Assembly (NCBI GenBank): GCA_022393335.1
Contig: JAJEKB010012267.1
Span: forward strand, 27,752 to 91,751
Reading direction: 5' to 3'
Length of the DNA: 64,000 nucleotides
From: Macrotrachela quadricornifera
Lineage: Eukaryota > Rotifera > Eurotatoria > Philodinida > Philodinidae
Position 1 is the first letter of the stretch, and each line of letters opens with the position of its first letter. Positions 11,697-25,000 of this stretch are shown one piece after another. The position numbers were made by a program, and so were the translations under genes. The notes below the pieces were generated by a model, which did no database searches, was not told where the DNA came from, and was given only the letters and a program-made list of their open reading frames with translations.

Positions 11697-12605
11697 CTCT
11701 TGTACGATCTTTGGGGGTCCGACGGGACCCACGATGAGTTTTTCGTTTTTTTCTACTTGAAGATCTCTTCCTTTCAGAGCCATTTTCCCGCTAATTGTTA
11801 GTCTTCTAATGATGTACAAGAGCCGTATGAAATTTCATACTAGAGTCTTAGCAGTGAAACGCTGAACAGTGGGTCCAGCGGACCCCCAAAGACGTTTGTT
11901 GTTATACCAATGATTTTTATTCATATTATATCTGCCCTCTGTTACCGCGAGAGTTTATTCACGAAAGACTAGTTACTTCAACACTACCAATAGTAAATCA
12001 AGCGCTTTTTATCTTTGTTTTACGAAATTTTCTATGTTTTTGTCGAAATATTTGTGCCATCACCTGGTTATAATCACGACAATCTGTCGTGACCTGCATC
12101 CTATTCATATGTGACCATAAGAACTTTATCTTTTTATGTATACGTAATGGACTTTTCCTTTTCTATCGTGTGCGTGTGATGGATTTTTCCTATCATTTTG
12201 TTCTTCTTCCTTCTATGTTGTCCTATGAACTTTCCATTCTCTATTCATCATCCATGAGATTTTTCCATTCTGGATTTTCGTAGCTCTTGTTATCGTTCTA
12301 TATATAGCGATGCAATCTAAGAATAAATATAGGCACAGTAGAGTCATATATTGTTCATTCGATGACTTTTTAAAAATATAATATTATCAAAATTTCTCCT
12401 CAAAAGTTTTAAAAATGCGATCATTTTCATATATTACAACCATACTAAGCTATCAGCACTTCAAAAAATCATTATATACGCCTTTATCCATCATATGTAG
12501 TGCAAAATAGACAAAAAACCAAGTTCTCCTAACTCAATCACATGTGGGTCCCGCCGGACCCACATAAGACCGTTCGTGCAATAAAATGCGAGGACTGTAC
12601 GAGGG
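11697..12605. mobile_element. piggyBac-like non-autonomous element
   Basis: The unit is flanked on both sides by TTAA (11693-11696 and 12606-12609), the target duplication of piggyBac elements. Left end CTCTTGTACGATC and right end, on the other strand, CCCTCGTACAGTC are imperfect inverted repeats, and the CCC start also fits the family. Subterminal palindromic blocks GGGTCCGACGGGACCC (11715-11730), GTGGGTCCAGCGGACCC (11869-11885) and TGTGGGTCC..GGACCCACA (12543-12564) recur in both halves. The interior of about 900 bp holds only a 64-codon open frame (12089-12283) with no transposase features, so any movement would depend on a transposase from elsewhere. Confidence 0.7.
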
Positions 12606-14917
12606 TTAACAATTAAAAGAGAAATTTATGGAATTAAGATAAAAGAATGAAGTGCCAAAACTTTTGTGTATTAATATGACTAACGAATTTCTATTGAATA
12701 AACTGTGTAATTTTATTTGTGATATATTGATCTCATACGATAGAATATGATGAACTCATCGAAATAAGAGAAAGCAAATGAACTAATACGTCGAAGGTGA
12801 ACGCGAATTATATTCGTCCAAGAGAAAAGAAAACCTTCTTGGAAAATCAATTCGATGAACTGCGACACCAATTTAATTTAAGCATTTTTTCCAAAACTTC
12901 AGTTGGAGATCGAATCGAATTGAATCAAGTTATTTGTCTATTGAATTCTCTATCAGGATGGATGTGATGATTTAAAAATTTGCCTATCAATATCAAATGC
13001 TCACAATGAAAATTCTGAATATAACACTCTTTGTCTTTCACAGCAAAGTTTCAACTATAAATATGTGTAGATAACTAAACTATTTTTTTTGGAAAAATTC
13101 CATTCTGGGAAAATTCTTCGTTTAAACATCGTCAAACTTTTTTCATTACAACTTCTGATAGTGGTTTCATTTTCAAGTTTCGATTAAAAACAGAAATACT
13201 AGTAGAGTGGAATTCTGAAGTCGTCATTCTACAAATGACGTAGTCTTGAATAACTGTAAAAGACGCATAAAAATCCATTAAAAATAGTCGTTATTTTTTG
13301 TTCGAAAAACGTGAAAATTTGATATGTTTAGCTGCCAGAGAATTAACAGAAAAGAAAGAATAAATTTTAAAAAACTTTATTTTATTGAAAGAAGTTTTTT
13401 TTTTAAATTTACGAATTTTTCTTCAGGTACAAGTGAACAATCGACAATTAGGCATGCACCAAATCCAAAACTCGTTTTGGAGTTTTGGTTTCGAATTTTG
13501 GTTTTGAAATGGTTTTGGTTTTGACATAGATTTTGGTTTTGAGGTGTTGAGTTTGATACAGTTTTGGTTTTGACACTATAGATTTTGGTTTTAAATACCT
13601 GGAAAAAAATAAAGCTTGACCATGATAAATTCACAAGTTGCTCTTATAAACTTGAATATTGTTACTCTTTTTGACAAGTTTTTTTATATAATATTAGATA
13701 AACAATTAATTTTGTTCATTTCAATTCATAGAAGGTACACTTTTACAATATGTAGAATTTTTTGAGGAATGATTCTGATACAGTCCTTAGTAGAAGTTAG
13801 TCTTTCCCATTGTTTTTTTAACAAATCCTCTATATTTTGTTCTAAAAGACGACCTTGTGTCAAGTTCACCTCTAATTTAGTTTTCTTAGAATTAAAATAA
13901 AATGGTTTCTTTCGATGCTATATCACTCACAATGTCTTTTCATATGCATTGCTAATTACAAACAAAGCACGTACGTATATATACGACGAATGTTTTCAAG
14001 TGCTAAGCTCACCTTTCCCAGCTTTGTACTATTCAGCTTTATCGACTACATTTGCAGTGCTGGAATGTTTCACAACTGAATTAAGATATTATTAAATGAA
14101 GACATCTCACTAAACAACTTGTTATGGACTATAGGCAAATGATTGATCTATGATTTGTGTACTGAACATTCTTATATATTTATCTAGAATATTTTTATTA
14201 GTAGAGCATGATTTATCCTTTAATTATATCGTACTAATGAGTTTCATTTGCTTGATAACATAATCTTCATAATGATGAATAAAAACTAAATTTAAGTTTT
14301 TCTTTTTCATCTATTATATAAAATTGGCGTACGCCTTTCAATAACTATTCCCTGTATGTATGTCCTTTAAATAACACAATGTACAAGTGATCAATTAACA
14401 CATTTTTTGCCTTCTTCGTTTTTTTTCTAGAGGATCCATTCTCTAACGAAAACATGAGAAAAAAGTACGAAATACTTGTATCACTCTGTTTTTTTAATCA
14501 CTAATCGAACGACAGATTAAAATCCATTAATCAACTACTTGAATATGTGTCTTTTTTTTCTGCAATGTTTTTCTTATCAATGTAAAAAAAAAAAAGAAAA
14601 GAAAATTAGTGACATTAAATGTACAGAATCTGATCAGCTACACTTAATAGAAGAGTGTAAAAGAAAAGGGAGAGAGTGAGAGTGAGAAAGCAAACGAACG
14701 GTAAAAGATGAAGATGTTTGACTTTGAATGTGACGAAAAAATGAATTTTTTTTTCTTCTGTCTCTCTTCAATTGTTCTGAAAGAAAATTTTCATTGTTAC
14801 TACTTTTGCTTATTCATTATTATATAAAGATACCAATGTTATTTATTGAATTTTAATATCACTTATGTTATTATAAATATCTAGTCTATTTAATTGAAAT
14901 TAATTAATTCATTAAAT
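12606..14917. other. Gene-poor spacer with a TTTTGG array
   Basis: Apart from the array at 13446-13612, nothing is supported. The open frames at 13324-13524 and 13377-13634 run through that array and are artefacts of its composition. The last 300 nt, with GA-rich GAGAGAGTGAGAGTGAGA near 14672, lie upstream of the gene starting at 14918 and may include its promoter. Confidence 0.4.
13446..13612. repeat. Irregular TTTTGGTTTTGA-type tandem array
   Basis: After TTAGGCATGCACCAAA and a CCAAAAC-tc-GTTTTGG hairpin come about nine irregularly spaced copies of TTTTGGTTTTGA or close variants, ending near 13600. The opening block matches the one at 8158. Confidence 0.65.
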
Positions 14918-17187
14918 ATGCCTAACAATTGTTCAACACTCATTCAACGTAAACAAAATATTCTTCATAAGGTTCTACGAAGCAATAGTGAAGGTAAACT
15001 GCAGAATGGTGAGAAAAAAAAATTATTCAATCTAGTTCTTTTTGCATATAATTAGAAATTTGTTTGTTGAAACCATATATAGAGAAATAAGATGATCATT
15101 GTCATCACCATATTGAAAATTAGGTTACTTTAAATTATAATTTTCTCTAGTATTTGATGTATCTATAAAAAGAAAAAAGAATTAATATGAGTGTAGTGGA
15201 TGAAATAATCAATTGCTTCATAATCTTTTCAATTTCTATTCTTTTTGTATGAATGATGATTCGGAAAAAGTAAAAAACGAAAGTGAAAGAACGATGAAAC
15301 CTTAGTATAGAGTATATTACACCTACGTTCATAAAATTCTATTGTTGTACAAACACAAATGTCATCAGTTTTTTTTTATATGAATTCAAACTATAGACTT
15401 TAATAAAATGACTTACTAGCTAAAAGAAGTAAGAATTAATTTCATCAATGATAAATTATTATAGTGGTTTCAATAATTTATGTCAATTGTTTTTATTAAC
15501 TGAAGGAAGACAAAATGTTTTTCTGACTAATAAAAAACATTTTTCAAATAAAATTTTTTGTGAGTATTGTATATGTAGAATTAGTTGATCTAAATTTAAA
15601 AAGGGATTACTATGAAAAAGAATCTTCTTTTTCTTAGCTGTTACCGAAACTACTTCTGAATTACGCGTAGGTGGTGTTGGAAAAACTTCTACGTATTCAT
15701 CATCAGCCAATCAGTTAACACCTAATGCAACAGCAGCTCCAGCTACTCGTCGATCGAATATATTTCCTGCTAATCGTATACAACCAACTAGTGATCATAT
15801 CTATGAAACACATTTACCATCAATTCGAGATGTAACTAGTACTGTTGAACGACAACATCAATTATATGATGATTTCAATTCTCGTCCTCATTCTAAAACT
15901 CCTTTACGAAGTATTAGTCCAAAAAGTGCTGGTCGTCCTCAATCTGCATCAATTTCATCCATTTTTAATACACTTTCAAAACGATCAACAGAAAATTTTA
16001 TGAGTTCAAATGGTGAAATTGATGAATTAATAGTACCACCTAGTCGTCATTCACAACGACCAAGTAATGACAATAATAAATATGCAACTGGCACTAATCA
16101 TATTACTATTAAACAAACGATAGTACCTCAAAAGTATTCAGGTGATAATGCTGCTGATAGTCGTTATTCATTAAGTCCACCCAATTCAAGTCAACAACAC
16201 CAACGACCAACAACATTATCAGGTAGACTTCGATCAGCTGTATCCAACGCACAAGTTGAAAATCCACTTATATATGAAACAATAGCAAAAGAACGAACCA
16301 ACACTGGTAAATCTATTATTTTATATTTTATACATACATATTAATTATATTTTTAAGGACAACTTTATCAACGACGTACAAATAATATTGTTAAAGCACC
16401 AATTAAACAAAAAATAGATAAATATCGTCGTCGTTCAGAAGAAGTAACGCATGCTACGTATGGAAATACATTAATGAATACAGCAAATGCTGGTTTATCT
16501 GCTACAACACCTGCATTAGCTACTTCATCATCAACTCGTTCTAAACCACCACCATCTCCAACACCAGTTCGTCGTGTTACGTCAGATGCTGAAATTCAAG
16601 CTCGTCTCGAAGTTCTTCGTTTATCAATGGAATCGAATGTTATGCAAACAGATCACCAGCAACAGCAACAACAACAAAATTCTCGTAGTCGTATTAAATC
16701 TCCATATTTATATGCTACACATCAACAATTAGCTCCATCACCAACTCCTCAAACTCCACCTGTACTTATTCGTCGGAGTCAACCAATTTCTTCTGCTATT
16801 CCTATTCAACATCGTCAAAGTAATGGTATAAACTATCGACGACAACAACAATCATCTGTAAAACATTCAACAAATACCGGTCAAGGAAATCTTTATTTAG
16901 CTTTTATAGCATCACGCCATTTATCAACATTAGAAGATACATTATATGAATCTGATATAGATCATCCAAAATTATTACGTATATTTACATGGTTAAAAAA
17001 TGTTGAAGAATATCGTCATCAACAATCTGATCATGATAAATTAATAATTGAACAAAATCAACGTATGTCAATACAAGATGATAATTTATCATTATATTCT
17101 GAAATACAATATGCTGTCGATGATTTACCAGCAAATACAAGTGGAAAACCATGTGAAAAAATTGCTACAATGCAATTTGAAGATTAA
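14918..17187 (+). CDS. Disordered Ser/Gln/Pro-rich protein, unknown
   Basis: Three exons, 14918-14993, 15638-16306 and 16358-17187, give 524 residues with consistent phases. Exon 1 encodes only MPNNCSTLIQRKQNILHK and a few more residues, and is followed by an intron of about 640 nt. Residues 26-400 are low-complexity and basic, with repeated Ser-Pro motifs (SISPKS, SLSPPN, PPPSPTP), RRS patches and a Gln tract from CAG/CAA codons at about 16657-16677, typical of a phosphorylated scaffold or cytoskeleton-associated protein. The C-terminal 100 residues look folded: the stretch LYLAFIASRHLSTLEDTLYE is followed by LLRIFTWLKNVEEYR and an acidic tail ending in FED. I do not recognise the family. 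It converges on the NAP1-like gene, with 732 nt between the stops. Confidence 0.75.
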
Positions 17188-17919
17188 ATTATATAAACTA
17201 TACACATATATACAATAACGATGAATATTTGGTGCTTCCTATTTTTTTTTTTGTTTTTGTTGAAGAGAATTTTTCATAGAAGAACAGTTTTTTAATTTTT
17301 GAATTAAATATAATATAAACAATCATGCCATTGTTTTATCTTTTTTAATTCTTCGTTAGATTTTGACTTTGCATGTGCGCATTCAAAACAATCAAAATAA
17401 ATTGAATTATCTGTTCAAAATCTTGAGCAGATTTTGTTCTTTACCAGGATTGTTGAGACAATCTATAGTTTTACATCAGCATGATATGAAACGGCTTTTT
17501 CGAATACATGATGAATTCTAATTGATTATTTCGCTTTTTTTTTTATTTCAACTTTTTCTTCCTTCCTCTAAGAGATAATTGTATTGAATATTACTATCAC
17601 AAAGTTTCTATTCCACCAGGTACGTTGCAGACAATGTTTCTATCATCAAGGTTGATGCCCTAAATCAATTCAACAGTACGACATTTCAAATCTGTATCAT
17701 TCATTCTTAATAGATAACTAAATTTATTATTATGGAGAAGTATGAATGGCTATTGAAAGTAATCTTGTTGTAGAAAAACAAGAATGATGAATTATTTCCG
17801 TAAAATATCGTACTTAAGACTAAGCATATACCAAACTCCAATAACTTAAGATATTAGTTAATAATTGAAGACGAAAGATTATTTACTTTTTATTTTTTTA
17901 AATTTATTTAGAAAAAAAT
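17188..17919. other. Convergent 3' spacer
   Basis: It lies between the stops of two converging genes. It contains AT-rich untranslated sequence and no open frame or repeat worth naming. Confidence 0.5.
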
Positions 17920-19005
17920 TTATAAAAGTTTTTGAGAACTATCAGATGAAGTTAAATCATCATCTTCTTTTCCATCAAATATAGGTAAACCTTCGCCTGT
18001 AAAAAAGAGTATAGCTCTAGGTAATACACGTTGTTTTAATAATAATCCAAATTCAATATCACTTTCTAAACGTATTTGATCTTCATCTGTCATTTCATTA
18101 ATACCATTAGGTGGAATAATTGGTGGTGAAAAAAAATCAAAAAATGATTTAGTAGGTTCTTCAATTTGTATACAACGAATTTGTCCTGTTGTTTTATTTC
18201 GTATACGTTTATTACGTTTTCGAATCATAAGATTATGATCAGATTTCCATGTAATTAAACAACCATGACAATAATCAACTTCAGGACCATCATATGATCG
18301 ATATGGATTTGTATCATCTAATTCAAGACGAATAGAATAATTTTTAGTAAGAATTGTTTGAGTAAAAAATGGATTTGATGGTAAAAAATGAAATTCAAGA
18401 GTAAAACTAGTTGATTGAGAATTTGGTGGATTAAGAATACAACGAATATCAATAAGATATTTTAAACAAAGTTCATCTCGTGATTGAATAGGAAAATCAT
18501 ATGAACCAAGATTTTTAAGAACTATTAGCCAAAAATTTGGTAAACCTTTTTCGGAAATATTTAATTGAATATTTGAAAGATCTATAGAAAAAAAAAGAAT
18601 AATTTAGATTTTTTTTCTTAAAAAATTATAATTACTCTTTGAAGTATTTGATGGATTTTTATTTGATACTTGTTCCAATTTTTGTGAAATCGATTGATTT
18701 AAATCAATTTCAGATATTTGATTCGATGTATTTGACCAATTAATTTTTTTTTCAAGTTCTGTAGGTTCACATGAACCATCAATAATTTTTCGTCGTCTTT
18801 CTAAAATTTTTTCAAATTGAGGATTATATGCATATTGTAAATCTTGAAGTTGTCGATAAAATTCAACACGTAATCGAAAATATTCTGCTTGATAATTAAG
18901 TAAAGCATTTATTCGACGTTGAATATCAGGCCGACAATTTGACCAAAGACTTGATGATGAACGATGAATATCAATCATTGTTTCAGGTGTATTGATTTCT
19001 GCCAT
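17920..19005 (-). CDS. NAP1L: Nucleosome assembly protein 1-like
   Basis: Histone H2A-H2B chaperone of the NAP/SET family. Exons are 18636-19005 and 17920-18581 (minus strand), 343 residues, joined through an intron of 54 nt. The order of landmarks follows NAP1: a long dimerisation helix with LNYQAEYFRLRVEFYRQLQD and YNPQFEKILERRRKIIDG, then KGLPNFWLIVLKN, the beta-sheet strand SFTLEFHF, the repeat-like FFTQTILTKNYSIR, YDGPEVDYCHGCLITWKS, KSFFDFFSPP, and the nuclear-export-like FGLLLKQRVLPRAILFFTGE. The usual long acidic tail is reduced to a short stretch (DGKEDDDL), and vertebrate members are a little longer. The ATG at 19005 is chosen because MAEIN opens the only uninterrupted N-terminus. 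Confidence 0.93.
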
Positions 19006-22000
19006 TTAAATAAATAGATTTTTTTTTATTCAAATAATGAAATAATCAACTATTATTTAGATTTCGCGCAAATTTTTCAAAACTTATACTACACTTCATA
19101 TTCAAGCAAGATTTATTCATAATGATTATTATTAAAAACCAAATTCGTCTCTTATAACTATTAAAAGATAGTGTATATGATTTCGTGAAGATTAAGAAGA
19201 AATAAAGCGCAGAATCCTGGCATTCTCCGAAATCCAACAGAATTATAAATTCTGCACTTTTCCTAAAACCGAACAAAAGTATTCTGTTTTGGAAAGAACT
19301 TCTTAGAAATTCTTATGGAATTCAGGATTCCAGGATTTTGTGCTCTATCTCTTGACATAACCTGATAGATCTATAAGTGAAATAGTATCTGAAAATATTG
19401 AACAAATCTATTGTCTCATTAGTAATTCCAATCCATTTAAAACAGAATTGAATACAGTTCATCAAAAGTTTACTATTATGATGTCAATTAAAGAATAACA
19501 AAAAATATTTAGGAAACGAGTATTTTTTTGTCAATTCCTATTTTTTTAAAAATCATTCTCTTATTTATTTGTTTGACCTTAAGAATAGAAAAAATATAAG
19601 TTCCATTTTTATAATGATTGACTCATAACCATTAAGTAAAACTTCACATGATTATAAAATGACATTAAAAATTTATTTCCATCTCACAATTTATGATGTT
19701 TTATGATATCAATAAGACGACTACATCTGAAAAGTTTTGCTTGAAAATATTTTTTTCGTTTCTTAAATTTCAAAGTTGTCCTTGTATTGAAATTAAGAAA
19801 ACTTATTTCTATTGAATAATAATCATTAACCTCTTGCCAATAAAATGAAGTTTCTACGTATAATATAAGTACTTTTTTTTCAAGTACTCTTCATGAAATA
19901 ATGTGAATAGTTTCATCTTATAAAAAAACAGTCATCATAATTGTAATTAAGTATCCTTTTTTTAGAACCAAAAAAAAAGAATACTTTCATATATAAAAGC
20001 TATTGAGTAATATTCATTTTGTTATTATTTTTTAATCTTTTTTTTTCAATATAAAAAGAAAAAAAAATATCAATAAATTCTAACACTTTATGAAAATGTT
20101 TGATCAACTATCGGTATTATAAGATAGAGGATAATCACAAAAAACAAAAAAGATAGCGTGTGAATATATGACATACTGTTTCTCACAGTTTATTCTTTTA
20201 TCTTTATTCATGTTAAACTAAGAAACTAGTAGTCATTTGTCAGCTTCATGAATGAAGAATTGTTAATGATGCAGTCAACTCAAAACGTTATAGCAGGAAA
20301 TTGAAGTAAAAAAATCTTCAATATAGATAAAAAAAATGATCAATTAAACTTTCCATTTATACACAAATGAAAAAAAAAGACGAACTTCTGGTCTTCACTA
20401 ATGATGATACTGTTTACAATATGTAAGCAATACACACTTGCTTATAAATACTATCATAATAAAAAGACCGACTTATGATCATTGTTTTTATACATATAGA
20501 TAATGTGAACTGCTTTTCTTTTTTTTTTTTTTGATAAATACATTCGTACTCATTATCTTATGTGATAATCATCAAAAGAATAGAAAAGTTTCTCTCATGA
20601 GACCTTTAATTTTATTTTTTAGTCCTTGAACGTGTCATTTATTCAATTTTCATTTTATAATAATAGTGTTGGCCATTAGAGATTACAGATTTATTATTTT
20701 TTTTCGTGTTACTAAAAATAAAATCGATTTGTCATTCCAATACATCAACAGCTTGCTCACACTTTCACAGGATAGAAATAATAATAATGAAACATGTTCA
20801 CGTGTGAGAAAATCAAATTTTCATTATAACAAAAAAAAAACAATTAATTATCAATTGGTGCTGTAACGACATGCGTTTATAGAAAAAAAAAGAAGGTTTG
20901 TTTATTGCATATATTATTATACTCTAGAAAACAAACTGTATAATGCATCGTTATGGCTTCTGGTAGGAAATTAGCTTGAAGGCAAAAATTTGCTTATCAA
21001 GTCATTCAATCATTAATCGACGCGTCACTTCGTATTTAAATAGACAAAATAAGATATGAACGAGATGGAGATGTCAACAAGCGTAAAAAAGAAAAACGGA
21101 AATATTTCTATTGGGATTATTGTTATCACTGTTGTGATAGTGCATCATCTGATTGTTAAAAATAATTTACGTATCTATTGTTCTACGATCGATATTTATA
21201 TATATCTAAATGACATGCAAACTTCCTACTATGAGAATTTCTTTTTTTGTTCTTCGAATCATATATCTCAAAAAACAATAGAGAATAAGAAGGAATGAAC
21301 AATATTTTTTAAATTGAAGTGACAGTTGATGTAAGTATATATTGTTACTGAAAATTCATTATGTATTCTGTTCTTTTCTATTATTAATGTCGTTTAACTG
21401 GAAGAAAATTACTACGATTTTTCTCTCATGAGACAATAATATATTGTTCGTACCTTTTTTTTGCTTGTGTTTCATCTTGTCTCGTTTTTATTGTTCATGA
21501 ATATATGTAAGTTTCTTTTTATGTATCATATAGTATACCTGCTAATGACCTTTCGAAAAAAAAATCTAATTTGATTGTGTAAGAGATATACATATATGAG
21601 ATCAGAACTCAGTTGGTGAGACATGATTTTCTAATGATCAATGATTACAAATAATCAGTATGTCACCTATCTTTCTCTTAGTATCATGATGATGATGATG
21701 TAAAACACATTGAGAACATGTACTGTTTGTACATATAGGCAGACTCGTCTCCTAACAGATAGAGAAAGAGAAAAAGATAGACACCAATCGTACGTTTTCT
21801 TTCTTTTCTCTCTTGGTTGAACGCTTGAGCAAGAGGGAAAGAGGGAGAGAGAGAGAAATCAAATATCACTCAACAAGCTGCTCCACATGAGACATTCATA
21901 TGAATGCTGCTACTAGTGAGTAAAATCTAATCAGAGATAGGAGTGAGATAATCTGACAACAATTCTTTTAAAAGCACTTGATATGATATTCTTAAGTTTT

Positions 22001-22019
22001 TTTTTTTTTGTATATTTAG
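19006..22019. other. Gene-poor spacer upstream of the LRR receptor
   Basis: Three kilobases without a supported gene. It includes a short imperfect inverted repeat at 19207-19343, a GA-rich tract at 21836-21857 (GAAAGAGGGAGAGAGAGAGA) and several poly-T/poly-A runs. The 80-codon open frame at 21056-21298 has a hydrophobic patch but no signal of selection that I can see. Confidence 0.45.
19207..19343. repeat. Short inverted repeat, possible MITE
   Basis: GCGCAGAATCCTGGCATTC at the left end pairs imperfectly with GCACAAAATCCTGGAATCC on the other strand at the right end. The interior holds a smaller palindrome (CAGAATTATAAATTCTG). About 137 bp in total; no clear target duplication. Confidence 0.35.
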
Positions 22020-25000
22020 ATGTATATTCTATTAATTTTATTAACATTTATTTCAATATCTTCTTCTCAAATATATGATTTTCAAACAATATGTCAAGCT
22101 GGTATTCGTCAAGATAATACAAAGTAAAATAAATTTTATTTCTTTTTATTTTCATTAAAAAAAAAAACTTTATATATACATATAGTTATATTCATTGTGG
22201 TCGTAAACAATTAAAACAAATTCCAAATTTTACACGTATAACAAATACATTTTATGATGAACTTGTTTTAAATGATAATCAAATAATTGAAATTTCATCA
22301 AATGCATTTCATAGTTTACGTATAAAACGTTTAAATTTATCAGGAAATAAAATACGTTTATTATCATTAAATGCATTTATGGAATTATCAAATTATCTTG
22401 AAGAATTAATTATTGAATTTGATTCAAATTATATTAATGATATACCATATACAATAAAAAATCATTTAATTAATATACGTTCATTAAAATTAATAAATTT
22501 AAATATAACTATATTAAAAAATTCTACATTTAGTAAATTTCGTAAATTAGAACAATTATCAATAATAAAATCTAATATAAAATTTATTGAAATTGATGCA
22601 TTTATATTATTAAATAATTTAAATTATTTAAATTTAGAACAAAATTTTTTAAATGATTTATCATGGTATTCAATAAAAAAATATTTAAATAATTTAGAAA
22701 TTTTAATATTAAATCAAAATAAATTTTCATTATTAAAACAAATTAATTTTTCATATTTAAAAACACTTGATTTATCATCCAATGGTTTACAAATAATTAA
22801 TATAGAAAATTTACCTTTATTAGAAAAATTTTATTTACAAAATAATGAATTAAATTCTTTACAATTAAAATTTTTATTTAAATTAAAAAATTTAAAAGAA
22901 TTAAATATAGATTTTAATCGTTTAACATTTATAGCAGAAAAAATTTTTGAAAATAATTTTCATTTAAATTATTTATCATTACAAGGAAATGATTTAAATT
23001 TTTTAACAAATTATTCATTTTATAATTTAAAAAATTTAATTTATTTAAATTTAGCACGTAATAATTTACAATTTCAATATAATTATCAACCATTTCAATA
23101 TTTAAAATCATTAAAAATATTAAATCTTGATAGAAATTTTCATATGAATTTAACAAAAAATATTTTAGAATATTTATCATTAAATTTAATTGAATTATCA
23201 TTACAAAATTGTAATATAACTTTATTTAATTATACATTAGATTTTTTTTTAAATCTTCAACGTTTAAAATTATCATCAAATAATTTAAAATTTTTACCGA
23301 AAAATTTTTTAAATTATTCAATTATTTCAATTGATTTACAAAGAAATTTTTTTACAACAATACCAAATTTATATTCTAATCAATCATTAAAATTAATTGA
23401 TCTTGATCTTAGTTCAAATCAAATATCAATATTAAATAAAAATAATTTATTAATTTATCCTAATTTAAAAACACTTGGTCTTACAGGTAATCCATTAAAT
23501 TGTAATTGTCATCTTAAATGGATTAAACAATGGTTAAAAAAAAATTATCATCAAGATTTAATTAAATTTTTACAATGGACATGTGCTAAGCCAGAAAAAT
23601 TTTTTGGAAAACAATTAACAATTATACATGAAGAAGATATGATATGTGACGAAAATGAAGACATAGATCATGAGACAATAATCAAGTAAGAGAATATTTA
23701 ATTGTGAATATTCATAATTAGATTATCAAACATTGAATGTTCTATAAGTCGAGTCTGTCGATGCAAAATTATGGATAATGTTTGATTTAATAATAAAATC
23801 TTATAAAACGACAGTTCAGAATTTGAACATATCCTAGCTCTTAATAATCGAAGAAATTAAAAAGACATACTGTATACATGGTTTTCTAGAAAAATACTAC
23901 AGACAAAGTTTTTATATTTCGGTTAAAGATGTTCAATTTTAATGGCACTTGTAAAGTTTGTCCGTAGACACAAATAATCATTCTGAGAACTTTGACTCTT
24001 TAATTCTTGAGATTAAGAATAGTGCATATATGAAACAAAAATTAAAGAATCAAGATTTATTCAAAATAGATTTGAAAAGACGACATAAAATTCTAAGAGA
24101 CTTGATTGAATAGATTCTGCCCCAAACAAACAGTCAATTATGCTTTCATTCTTATAAAAGTACTATTAATATTGCTTGATAAATGTATAAAGTATCTTAA
24201 GTGGCAATCGTCAATAATTAACAAAAGCTTTTCATAAACAATCACATATATGAGTTTGTTATTATAATTGCAACAAACAATAATTACACTAAAGATTTCA
24301 TATTTTTTTGTAAATATATTTAGTTCAACATTACCAACGATATTATCATCAACCAATGTAGTATTAGTACCAATCAAAAATAATAGTATTCATACTTCAA
24401 CAGATAAATCAACATTAAATGAAGTAATAATTAATGATATAGTATATCATTCAAATGGTATATTAATTATATCATGGGATTATATGTTATCACAATTACC
24501 AAAATATTATCATATACAAATTTATGATGAAAATCATCATTATTTAATATTTCAACGTTTAATTGATGGTAAACAACGATCAATTGAAATAAATCTATCT
24601 CAATATTTTTTAAAATTATCTTCATTTTATATTATTTGTATTAATATTCAATATAGAAAATATTGTCGAAAATCTTTTATACAATTAAATACAAATTTAA
24701 TTAAATCATCATCATTAATTTTATCATCAAATAAACAAGATAATGAACAATTTATATATATTATTGGTGGAATACTTCTTGGAGCTATATTAATATGTTC
24801 GATATTAATAATTATTTGTTATTATCGTCTTTGTTATTATTCAAAAGAAAATATATCATCAATAAATAAAGATGATAAATTTATAAAAACTTTTTATTAT
24901 CATCCATTAAATATAATTAGTTATCCTCAACAACAACAACAACAAAGTAATAATACAAGTGAATGTTCATTACATTCATCAACTGATACAAGTCATTTAA

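Noticed and set aside
12089..12283. 64-codon frame inside the piggyBac-like element
   Set aside because: No transposase motif; too short to be a remnant that can be recognised.
13324..13634. Overlapping open frames on both strands (66 and 85 codons)
   Set aside because: They cross the TTTTGG array, and low complexity alone explains the lack of stops.
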